Positions 47,860 through 57,148 of a stretch of DNA of 64,000 bases are shown here, in pieces. Both the position numbers and the translations under genes were made by a program. The notes beneath the pieces were generated by a model. That model ran no database searches, had not been told where the DNA came from, and was given only the letters and a program-made list of their open reading frames with translations. The first letter of the stretch is position 1. Every line of letters starts with the position of its first letter. Source of the DNA: Sipunculus nudus (Eukaryota; Annelida; Sipuncula; Golfingiida; Sipunculidae); NCBI GenBank assembly GCA_026874595.1, contig CM049310.1, positions 66,418,056 through 66,482,055 of the forward strand, in the 5' to 3' direction.

Positions 47860-50370
47860 CATAGTGATCAATATATGATTATGTGGCTCGGATTTAATGT
47901 ATTGGTATCGAGCTGAACCCATGCACTGGTTATAAAATGTATATCAAACAGGAATATTTATATACTCTCATGTAGTTGATGTATATTCAAATACGTTTCA
48001 TTTTATTTAACAATGTATAGAACTAGATATTATATGTCTCAATACCAAGATAGATGTTTATATATTACAGTCAATGTGTAAAATAATTCAATTCATAAAG
48101 TATCTGAAAATCTCAGTCGATTTCCGAATTATCTGATGATCAAACACTTATAAAATGACTGAAAATATCAGGCATTTTACAAACTGGCTGAAAAGCAGTC
48201 GGTTCATTTTGACATTGACTGAAACGATATTGACTACTTTGTTTCTTCATATCTTATTATTATTAAACAGACGGTGTTGTTTAGTATAACCAGCTAATTG
48301 TATGTAAATGCCTTTCTTTTTTTCCAGTTTAAATATACAAAGAATACTGATTACGTAATAAGATTTAAGCACACAGACTGATGAGGGGCAACTAGAGAAA
48401 TATAGTTGCAATATGATCAAATAATGTAATATGAATACTGTATGTTATACATTATATGGCTATATTTTTGATTTTGATAGAAAGAGAATCAAGTCAGATG
48501 GAAGCTGTTTTTTAGATAAAATACGCAAAGGCATTACAATGTGCAATAACACGTGGAATGAATGATGTAGATTGTAAAATGTTGATGGATAACGACAGTT
48601 ACATGTTTTTGTTTTGATGTCAAATACATGCTTAAGATATCGTTACGTCAGTTACAAAGGGTAGCGTATCCTCACAATTATACAAACTGTATTGGTTATG
48701 TTTAATACGTTTGTCATCCATATGCTTTGACTAGAGCCAAACTGTGATGGAGCTCGTAGTATTATATGTAATTTGATTAAAATCATGTGTTTTAAAATCA
48801 TTGATTAAATCCTGATTTACATCAGTCCAGGTTTCCACTACTCTTTTGAGCTACTTGGGTAACCATTTCAGTATGCATTGATTAAAACTCGCATAGCAGC
48901 AGTTGCTTCAACAGTGCCGAAACCACTAGAGTCCCCATTGATCAGGGTTTAAGCATAATCATTATTTAAATAACAGTTTACAATACTTATCAGTAGTAAT
49001 TTAAATGAGAATTATAAAATTGCCAATACAAATATATAAAAATATAACTGATATTGTGGCTTCCATTGATAGTGTTTAAAGTGTATACTAAATATTCTGA
49101 TTCATTCACATTCAAAATAATGTAGCTGTTTTTTTGTTTGTTTGCTCTTGCGCAATCCCTATTCGTTAAATATTTAAACATTTGCCTACACCTGTATATT
49201 ACAAGTTAATTCGCTCTTATTTAAGCTCAAAGTCTGTGGAACAACTGATATAGGTCACCTTGGAATTAAGAATATTATATGTATTATATATGCGCATTTT
49301 AAAATTAAAACAAAATATTTATATCATAGCTTTTAGCATTATATTTAAATGAACGTCATTGGTGGTATATTTAACAGATTGTACAGTTTAACGTTTGATT
49401 AATTGCTAAAGCTGATTTAAATGGAAACATTTGAGTCAGTCTCAGAATAAAATATCCTGGTAAAATATTATTGTAATATTTAAAATAAAAATAAACACTC
49501 GTACCTTTTCTCTTTTGCCTGCAAGGAATATACACGTGTAGCAGCTCATAGCTCGATATTGTTAAAATGGCATGTAGACTGGTCCAAATAGTAGCGGAAA
49601 ACTGTTTGTACCAGGATGGTTAATAATATATAATAGGAAATAGCTCGCTCGCTCGGAACAAGTAGCCTGCTGCAATCACTAAAACCACACAGTTCTGTTT
49701 GCTGAATGGATTTATGTTTGTGTAAATACGCCGGGGCCAGCTATTATTCTCACTGATATCAGTAATTACTGCCTGAACAAGTCTGTACGTATTTACACAG
49801 CTGTTGAGCGCCTATGTTATCAGATGCAGTTGATAAGATAAAGTTATCTAAGGACGTGCTGATAAAGGGACCTATTCCCATAACCTTCGCAAACAATATT
49901 GCCTTTTTTCTTGTATATATATATATATATCCATTTGTATATATCGATAATGTTTGAAAATGTATATTCCAGATATTAAAGGAAACAATGTATTTGATCA
50001 AGAACGTGTTTGTAAACAAAACAAATGTTGACACACGTGATATACATATTATCTAAGTGGAGGTCGATAGAACACTCGTTGCAAAACTCTCCAATTGTAT
50101 AGATGTGCCAAAGAATGCCCTTGTCAATTCGTGTTTATTGTTAAGGCAGGTCCTTACATGTTATCAACATATTGTTTGTTAGGAAACAAAACAACCTTTG
50201 TGTGTGTGAGAGATGTCTTTATTTTACCAGGATCTTGTATGACCGTTCCAAAGGATTACGTTTAGATTTTGAAGGTCAGACATGTGATAGGTCTCCTTTA
50301 AGTTCGGATATCGAGTATACATGCTGCCATCTGGTGTGAAATAATGGAATTATTCCTAGGACACGTGTTA
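47860..50370. other. AT-rich unique DNA, no gene seen
   Basis: Frames are short and lack recognisable features. A TA-rich run occurs near 49915-49930. Nothing resembling cassette DNA is visible until about 50370. Confidence 0.55.
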
Positions 50371-51718
50371 TATGTTATATGCTAAGACACACGTGTAGGA
50401 TGATCGTAGCTACATAAACTATAGCTCATTTTATTCGTCATCGAATGCTCTTACTTCTTGAGGTAAAACCGTCTCATTCTGTGGTTTCCATTGTAACACA
50501 ATTGGGGGGGGGCATAATGGAAATTTCACATTTTTTAAAAAAGTATTTTTGTTACTTCGCTATTTTTAAGTTAGCGAGGTCTAGTTTTTGGCAATATGTA
50601 AAGTTTAATTAGAATTTGTTCGGTTGTCTGAAGATTTTCGAATATGACCACCCGGGGGCGCTGTACGACATTTTGGGTAAATTTCATTTATTATGGCCTA
50701 GAGGCCCGCATTTTGAAGTAATCACTTTGAAACTCGTACATAATATGTTAAACAGAAATATCTCGAGAAAAACAAATTTACATGTTTTGAATATAGCCAG
50801 CAGAGGGCGCTGCAACTAAAGCAGGTCAAAGTATGATTTTGTTCTAATAGCTTCACAACTATAAAATATGTCATCATTTTTATTTCATAATCTGAAACTA
50901 TTATCAATACTCTTATTCGTGGATACACTTGACCTAATTCTTCGGTGGCCATGGTGACCTATATTAAGTACAATTCTTGGCATTTTACCTTATCTTTTGA
51001 ACTATGTCATTTTTTTACGCTAGAGGGATGTAGCTTTTTGCATCAGGTAGAGTTCAGTCAGTGTTACAAGATTATATTGTAATGTTTGCAAGATGACCAA
51101 CAGGGGGCGCTGCAGAAGCTTTTTGCGATATCTCACTAAATGATGCCTTACATGCCTCAGGTTTGCAGCAATCATTTTCAAACTAATATATATTATGTTT
51201 TACAGTAATATCTACAAAAACAATTTTCATTTTCGGTATATGACCTCCAGGGGGCACTGCATTGACAACATTGTAATATCACATTATTGTGTCATATCCG
51301 AAAAGCTACAAATGATATTATAATTTACATTACTGCACCTGAAACTAAAAAACATGGCCTTATCCTTCTGCAGATTTGGCCATATTTCGCCATAATCATG
51401 TTGACCTAATTTCGGATAAAAACTTATAAAACTTAGAAATATTCAAATATTTCCATATCTGGCACAGGCCCACGTTTGATGCGATCGCTCTGAAACTTAT
51501 ACCAATGGTAAATATCTATTACCATCAGACCCCTTTGTTTCCTTTTTAAACATTGGGTTAAAGGTCATATGCCAAGGCCACAAACATGTCCTAATATCGT
51601 ATTTCCTTCCTAATTTGTTTATAAATTATCGCATCCACATATAAAATTGCTCGTTTTAGTCTCCTGTTCATTTTCATGATATCAAAGAATAATGTGACCT
51701 TGACCTATTTCTCTTTCA
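50371..51718 (+). repeat. Diverged cassette DNA with four CTCF-like boxes
   Basis: Boxes ACCACCCGGGGGCGCTG (about 50648), GCCAGCAGAGGGCGCTG (50798), ACCAACAGGGGGCGCTG (51099) and a decayed ACCTCCAGGGGGCACTG (51243), all on the same strand as the main array. GGTGGCCATGGTGACC near 50944 is a decayed X-box. Closest in wording to the relics at 5640 and 7300. Confidence 0.75.
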
Positions 51719-52917
51719 ACTTCCGGCAAGCGCTCGACCTATGGTCGTCTAATCTGTTTGCTGATGCTCTACTGGCCACAAAGTTTCAGCAATCGCTTTC
51801 AGACGTACAGAAAAAGGGTATAATTTAGTTAAACTCTGATCCTATTGTTTTTCGGCCATGATCAGTGAAAGGCAAGGTCAAGATCAACAGAAGTATACAA
51901 AACGGTTTTTTCTTCATATCTTTGGCACTATAAGTCGTATCTACTTCAACAGCAGTTTATTTTAATCGTCATTCCAAGGCCTTTCTGATGATGTGTAGCT
52001 GACTCAAATTTTCCGTTACCATGGTAACGCCTTTTTGGGGAATAATGATTCTATTTGAAAATCAATGGACTAATTTGTCTATTTTAACGCTAGAAAGATC
52101 TAGTGATTTGCATTAGGTAGCATACAATTAGAAATACAAGATATTATTAAAGTCTCGCAATATCTCGTAAAATATCTCGTCAAACTAAACATTTCGAGAT
52201 TTCATTCATCTTACCCTGGAGGCCATATTGTGACAGGAATCTCTTTGGAACTGACATACTGTATGTCCTACATTAGTATCTCGAAATTGTTTTTTTTTTA
52301 TTCTTTGAATACGGCCACTAGAGGGCGCTGGATGTGAACCTCCCACACATATCATGTTTTGGCCATATCTCCAAAACCGTAAGCCTCAATTACATAACCT
52401 ATAGCTTATTTTCTTCCTCTGAGTCTTTTCCATAACCTGATGTACTCATCCTGTCACAACCGTGTGTCACTTTGTCAGTGTGTTTGTCTGTTCGTAAGTT
52501 GTCCACAAATTCGCCTGCTTGCTCTTGCGTCTCACATATAGCATTCTATAGGCCACAGTTTTAAAGAAATCCTTTTGAAACTAATATAACTTATGGTTGA
52601 CTCTAATATCTCGAAAGGTATTTATCATTTTCCGAATATGGCCACTAGGAGGCGCTTTACTCAAACCTCACCGACGTATCATGTTCTGGCCATATTTTCA
52701 AAAACTATAAACCTCCGTTACATAAACTATAGCTTATTTTCGTCAACTGGGTCTCTTCCATAACCTGAGTCATCTGGTCTCATTCTTGTGTCACCCTTGT
52801 AAGTATGTTTGTCTGTTTGTCAGTTACCCTAATTTTCACATGCTTGCTGGTTCTTCCGTCTCACATATAGCATTGTACAGACCACAGCTTTGCAGAAATC
52901 CTTTTCAAACTGGTACA
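51719..52917 (+). repeat. Composite cassette 14, cut off at 52917
   Basis: Head CTTCCGGCAAGCGCTCGACC with CGACC..GGTCG, no hairpin or TTTG expansion, decayed half-sites near 51875, perfect CGTTACCATGGTAACG near 52014 and a decayed nested palindrome near 52160. Monomers with boxes lie near 52312 and 52640. A third monomer stops after AAACTGGTACA at about 52917, where ATCTTATG would be expected, and unrelated DNA starts. Confidence 0.8.
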
Positions 52918-53299
52918 GCAGCTAGCCCGTATCAGTCGAACTATGTTTATAATCCGCGCATGTGCTAAGACTGTCACAAATCCGGATTATTTATCGTACG
53001 TGATAGTCAAATACCAACATTTTCCCCACTCGTACCAGTATAAACATCTCACAATATGCCTATACTCGCTCCCATAACGTGTAGATATTTCGTATGATAG
53101 GTATATTCTATACGTCTTGCATATCTTTCTAATCATTGTACAGACGGGTGTATTTCCGCCAACTGTGCAACCTGGCTAACAGGCTGGTTAATGTACATTA
53201 ATATGGGGGCGTCAATTCTTTAAATAGCCAATCATCCGTCCGTCATCTGTTTTCATTCCATACATTTCCGTGACTCAACGAGACGGCTCATGCTCCGTC
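52918..53299. other. Start of the compact gene-bearing segment
   Basis: Unique DNA directly after the truncated monomer. A TTTAAATAG motif (about 53219-53227) may be the TATA element of the next ORF, 75 bp downstream. No gene is seen before 53300. Confidence 0.4.
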
Positions 53300-53703
53300 A
53301 TGTCTGAGATTCCGGTCAACAAACAGGTCGGGCGCAGGGGTTTTCAAGGTCGTTGTTTGGATAACGCTGACACATATGTCAAAAAATGCTTGTTTACCTG
53401 ACGATGCACAGTCGCGTCACAGAACACATACTTGTTTTGAATATTTACAAACGCACAACACCATGCATGCCATATAATCATGACGTTGAACCATGTCAAT
53501 TTCGTTTTATTGATACATATAACACGACACATGTTTGCATGGATACCATATTGTATTGTGTTATGATACAGTACAAGGGATCCGCTTTTTTTGGTCCAGT
53601 AATCAACAATACATTCATGTATATGTCAAAACATAAACAGTTAAAAATAACATGTCAACCAGATCTATCTACGTTTTCACATTTCACAACGTCCAAACAA
53701 TGA
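53300..53703 (+). CDS. Small unrecognised gene, two overlapping frames
   Basis: The first frame (ATG 53300, stop 53399-53401, 33 aa, starts MSEIPVNKQVGRRGF) overlaps a second frame (ATG 53386, stop 53701-53703, 105 aa, Cys- and Tyr-rich). The second ATG is formed by the end of an A6 run (53381-53386), and a -1 shift at that run would pass from the first frame into the second. The second frame has a stop just upstream (about 53362), so it is not simply a longer ORF. No domain is recognised. It may be one gene broken by a homopolymer deletion or using slippage, or two small genes, or chance. Confidence 0.35.
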
Positions 53704-53727
53704 CACCTTTAAATGTATCAGTATTAA

Positions 53728-53916
53728 TCAAAGATATATGATCCATAAACACGTATATATGACACGTATATATATATGAATATGCATATATTGTACAGCT
53801 TCAGTTTCTACAATCACATTAGCAACATGTGTAACACGTGTTACATTAATCCTCCCTGCGTCATCACAATTCTGTGTCGCTGTCTGTATCACTGTCTCCA
53901 AATATGTTGTACCCAT
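53728..53916 (-). CDS. Small predicted membrane protein, 62 aa
   Basis: Starts MGTTYLETVIQTATQNCDD and ends in a hydrophobic, aromatic segment (about residues 45-62, HIHIYIRVIYTCLWIIYL) that could be a membrane anchor. A TATA element (ATATAAAAAG on the minus strand, about 53967-53976) lies 50-60 bp upstream of the start, as for neighbouring genes. No homologue is known to me. The C-terminal part overlaps TA-rich DNA, so chance is possible. Confidence 0.35.
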   Translation of the reverse strand: MGTTYLETVIQTATQNCDDAGRINVTRVTHVANVIVETEAVQYMHIHIYIRVIYTCLWIIYL

Positions 53917-54083
53917 GATGCATAAAAGAACAAATGATCCCTTTCTGGGCTATTCAGACCAATTCCCTTTTTATATCCTCACCGTATGTCCCGCACCAAA
54001 TGCCCGAATACTAATCATGAATAGTCCTGTGCGCTTCTGTTGAAAACAGGTTGGTCGAAAAGGTTATAAAAAGTATCGTATAC

Positions 54084-54200
54084 CTAATGCATGCGTAAAG
54101 CGATAGCGTCACCTATTTCGTGCAGTTCCTGTATGGCGGCGCGAAGGACGTATACAGCACCACGGACTATTCTGTTGTCGACCATGTCTGTGATTGACAT
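54084..54200 (-). CDS. 38-aa helical micro-ORF with TATA box
   Basis: ATG at 54200, TAG at 54084-54086. The peptide is amphipathic-helical (VRGAVYVLRAAIQELHEIGD) with Val/Ala/Ile on one face and charge on the other. TATATATAA on the minus strand (54232-54240) lies 32-40 bp upstream, matching the promoter layout of the larger genes here. It sits just downstream of the FG-repeat gene on the same strand. No function can be assigned. Confidence 0.4.
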   Translation of the reverse strand: MSITDMVDNRIVRGAVYVLRAAIQELHEIGDAIALRMH

Positions 54201-54231
54201 GACGTTTACTCTTCAGTGTGTCTTTATATTG

Positions 54232-54240
54232 TTATATATA
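54232..54240 (-). promoter_or_regulatory. TATA box of the 38-aa ORF
   Basis: TATATATAA read on the minus strand, 32 bp before the ATG at 54200. It falls in the short gap between this ORF and the FG-repeat gene. Confidence 0.4.
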
Positions 54241-54321
54241 AAATGTTATTTATCTATTTATACCTTTTGTTGATGACGCATTTCCAGCACAGACAGGAAA
54301 CGTGGTATCACACGCACCAGT

Positions 54322-55290
54322 TTAACGAAAGAGAATTTTGGATGGATTGCTGAATAAACCAGCTGACGAGTTAGAAGACGTCGTGGTGACAGTCTTGTTA
54401 AATGGCGAAACGAAAGTCGTACTCGCGTTGAAAGGCTGACTGAATATCGGACGTGACGTTTGTGGTGAACCAAATACCGTACTCGCGTTTAAAGGCTGAC
54501 TGAATATTGGACGTGAAGTTTGTGGTGAACCAAATACCAATGAAGGGAACGTCACAGCTGCGTTAGATGATGTACCCAATGTGGCACCTGCGTTCGATGA
54601 TGTGTTGCGTGTCGCTTCAGTGTTGATAGGTGTACCCCAGGTGGAATTTGCATTACCAAAGGACGCATTCTGACCAAATGAAAATCCCGCCGTAGATTTA
54701 CCATCACTAGCGAAGTTAAATGCAGGCGTAGTCTCTGGTTTATTTTCAGGTACGCGTGCCGGGCTATCAGCTACCCCTGGTTTTTTATCCAGTCTCATCG
54801 CCACGCAAATGTTTCCGATGTATTGTCCATCCACGGGGAACTGACTGAATCCATCCCCATCTAAAATCCTCATTTCCACGTTACGCTTTTGGCACAGTTT
54901 TTGTGGCAGTAGTGCGATCAAGCGTGCTTTGATTAACTCTTGGGTGCTGGTGTCTTTTCGGGCGGCTCGGACCATGTCAGCCACAGTTGTGTTATTGCAC
55001 ACGAGTATCCGTTCGTCTTGGTAGTTGTACCTCACGGCGGGTGTCCCAACCAAAGGTTTGTCACCTCCATTACTCACGGGTACAATAACATCTGGCATGT
55101 GGCGGGGCTCGGCGTATACGAGAAACACGAAGAACTGGTCATCGCAAGATAGCCATTTCATGTATTTAGCCTTGTAATAACAATCCTCCATTGTATAATA
55201 AAACGATGACAGTCCTGCATTAACGACCATGTGTAACGTCGTTTCTTGTGGCACGGCCACGTTGTGCTCTTGAGTATCGTTTGCCATCAT
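54322..55290 (-). CDS. FG-repeat (nucleoporin-like) tail protein, 322 aa
   Basis: Intronless. Two adjacent Met codons start it (55290 and 55287). Residues 1-170 form a compact, unrecognised domain with Cys and aromatic residues. Residues 171-188 are Pro-rich linker. Residues 189-322 are low-complexity Ser/Thr/Asn with FG motifs (GFSFGQ at 202, ASFG at 209, VFGSPQ at 252 and 272) plus PF and IF dipeptides. Two 20-residue repeats starting VFGSPQTSRPIFSQP are encoded by a 60-bp tandem duplication. FG repeats are the hallmark of nuclear-pore nucleoporins, which bind transport receptors. Here the tail is much shorter than in true FG-Nups and the N-terminal domain is not a Nup domain I know. A role at the pore, or in condensates, is inference. 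Confidence 0.7.
   Translation of the reverse strand: MMANDTQEHNVAVPQETTLHMVVNAGLSSFYYTMEDCYYKAKYMKWLSCDDQFFVFLVYAEPRHMPDVIVPVSNGGDKPLVGTPAVRYNYQDERILVCNNTTVADMVRAARKDTSTQELIKARLIALLPQKLCQKRNVEMRILDGDGFSQFPVDGQYIGNICVAMRLDKKPGVADSPARVPENKPETTPAFNFASDGKSTAGFSFGQNASFGNANSTWGTPINTEATRNTSSNAGATLGTSSNAAVTFPSLVFGSPQTSRPIFSQPLNASTVFGSPQTSRPIFSQPFNASTTFVSPFNKTVTTTSSNSSAGLFSNPSKILFR
54424..54543 (-). repeat. 60-bp in-frame tandem duplication
   Basis: Two 60-bp copies within the FG tail differ at only a few bases, so the duplication is recent. It adds one 20-residue FG unit. Confidence 0.85.
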
Positions 55291-55327
55291 GTTGCCAACT
55301 GTCTAGACTGTAGACAAACGCACCATT

Positions 55328-55335
55328 ATTATATA
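55328..55335 (-). promoter_or_regulatory. TATA box of FG-repeat gene
   Basis: TATATAAT on the minus strand, about 38 bp upstream of the ATG at 55290. A palindromic CRE, TGACGTCA, lies further upstream at 55465-55472. Confidence 0.5.
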
Positions 55336-55551
55336 TTTCTTACGCAGGCACGTGATCGGTATTGACAAATAGTTTGGTGTCACATGAACCCAATATTTGA
55401 TAAACAGATTGTAAAGAAAACAACATGTATTGCTGGGATTTAAGGCATTTATAAAGATCGTCTGTGACGTCACACTTTCCATCAGCCAATCAAATCAAGG
55501 AATAGTACCTGTTCATGATAACAGAAGAAACTCATGTACAACAAGCATGTA

Positions 55552-55624
55552 GTCCCTGTGGCGCAATCGGTTAGCGCGTCCGGCTGTTAATCGGGAGGTT
55601 GGTGGTTCGAACCCACCCAGGGAC
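55552..55624 (+). tRNA. tRNA-Asn (GTT)
   Basis: A full cloverleaf: acceptor GTCCCTG/CAGGGAC, D-stem GCGC/GCGC, anticodon stem TCCGG/TCGGG with two G-U pairs, loop CTGTTAA giving anticodon GTT, and T-arm TGGTTCGAACCCA. A and B boxes are intact and a TTTT terminator follows at about 55634. No intron, no encoded CCA. It sits between two minus-strand genes, 13 bp from the stop of the 409-aa gene. Confidence 0.95.
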
Positions 55625-55636
55625 GTTATACATGTT

Positions 55637-56866
55637 TTATGTCCCTATGCCACCCGTTCCTGTTTTTCTTCGTCCAGAGTCTTGCCTGCGAACAAACGGG
55701 GAGTAAGTGCACATGGTGCCAGACAGGTCCCTGAGTGGGTAGTCTTCGATAATGTACCCAAGCAACTTTGAAACCTGCCAAGCCGCCAACGATATCGTTG
55801 TCGCAGTGTCGGTTTGTATCTTAGCAACGTACCCGCAGGCTCCGACATCAACATGTTTTAAAGACCCGTAAAACGTGACTGTCCCATCAGGATGCATTGA
55901 CAAGTGCAAAACATGGTCATCGTCACAAACCCACCGTTCATAGAGAAACATTGCGGTGACGCTGCGGTTTTCTCGTTGAGCAATCAACAGCAAAGCGTTG
56001 AGATTGCTACTCAGAAATTCGTCCTCAAACATGACTAGCATACCCGGCACGTTTAACACATTGTGACTTTCTGTCTCACATTCGTAACTTTCACGGGCAC
56101 CCGTCTTCGCCTGTCGCACTGCCTGTTCTCCTACCATCTTGTGTTCACAAGACACAGCAGGAGGCCTCCATGGCGTGCAGATAAAGCATACTTTCTGGTA
56201 ATCGGATATCACGTTATCCAGAAGCTGGCACAGTTCCACTGTTGTCAGGGAGATCGCGGTTTCGTGGTCAACCACAACGTCTCCCTTAAATGATTCGTTG
56301 TTCTTGTCTAAGCGCGCGTGGAACGAGACTGTACCAAATGTGTCCATTGTGATATGCACAGATTCACCAAGTCCCTCATCAATGTCGTATATCCAGCCTG
56401 TAACACTGCCGCCTACTTTTAGGGCCTCATTGAGTAACAGGTCTAAATATTTGGCAAGTTTTTCCCACACGAAAACCCAACCTCCGACGTGTACGTGCTC
56501 TGTGCCTTGTTCCAAAATTACAGTATCGCCTCGGACGGCCCACGGCCTCCATTTGAAACATTTGCCCTGCCCTACTTGATATGTTATAACCTTTGCGAAC
56601 TGTTCCGTCAGTTCCGTCTCGTCACACGTGGGGCAGTACCACTTGAATGTGACACGGTCGTCGGGGACTGTAATGCCCGGAGATGTTTGACATTTCTGGC
56701 ACGCTCTCACAAGTATGCGTTCTCGCCATTGCAATCCCATCTCTCGCAACCTGTCCTGAAAGTACATCCCGTCTGACGGTTCGTATCTCCCCGGGTTGCG
56801 GGGCCGACCTGCGTCAGGACTCGGGATCTCCGGGGAACTGCATCGGTCTCCACATGTATTCCCCAT
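55637..56866 (-). CDS. Zinc-ribbon double-domain protein, short paralogue (409 aa)
   Basis: ATG at 56866 with TATA 32 bp upstream fixes the start (MGNTCGDRCSS, which also fits a loose myristoylation pattern). The N-terminal half has PSDG at 30-33, an RL-x-x-G-x-x-WRE motif, a zinc ribbon C56-x2-C59..C78-x2-C81, then a domain ending around the HITMDTFGTVSF motif and the PPAVS linker. The second half repeats the later part (NVPGMLVMFED, LSMHPDGTVTFYGSL) but has lost the PSDG and the second ribbon present in its two neighbours. It ends near DLSGTMCTYSP, shared with both. The family is not recognised. Four-Cys ribbons bind zinc and serve nucleic-acid or protein contacts; function here is unknown. 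Confidence 0.75.
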   Translation of the reverse strand: MGNTCGDRCSSPEIPSPDAGRPRNPGRYEPSDGMYFQDRLREMGLQWRERILVRACQKCQTSPGITVPDDRVTFKWYCPTCDETELTEQFAKVITYQVGQGKCFKWRPWAVRGDTVILEQGTEHVHVGGWVFVWEKLAKYLDLLLNEALKVGGSVTGWIYDIDEGLGESVHITMDTFGTVSFHARLDKNNESFKGDVVVDHETAISLTTVELCQLLDNVISDYQKVCFICTPWRPPAVSCEHKMVGEQAVRQAKTGARESYECETESHNVLNVPGMLVMFEDEFLSSNLNALLLIAQRENRSVTAMFLYERWVCDDDHVLHLSMHPDGTVTFYGSLKHVDVGACGYVAKIQTDTATTISLAAWQVSKLLGYIIEDYPLRDLSGTMCTYSPFVRRQDSGRRKTGTGGIGT

Positions 56867-56897
56867 CTTGTCTGAACGGCTGTGCCTGGAACGCCGT

Positions 56898-56905
56898 TTT
56901 ATATA
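56898..56905 (-). promoter_or_regulatory. TATA box of the 409-aa gene
   Basis: TATATAAA on the minus strand, starting 32 bp before the ATG. The preceding words GTTGCTGAGGAGACTG match those upstream of the 510-aa paralogue. Confidence 0.65.
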
Positions 56906-57148
56906 CGTACAGTCTCCTCAGCAACCAGCACCTCCCTCCCCCCCCCCCCTTTGATCTCCCTGTGTGTCTGTTATTGTACGTGCCCCGTGTATCACCAGAA
57001 CAGCGGGTGGCATGACGGATATATGTATATGTACAAACGTGTACGGTACCTGCAGGTTTCGATAACACGTCCGGTGTACGAGATCATATGACTACATTCC
57101 GCGTTTTCAACTGGCCTCATCCATTTGCCCTTCTTCGTCTTCTTCAGC

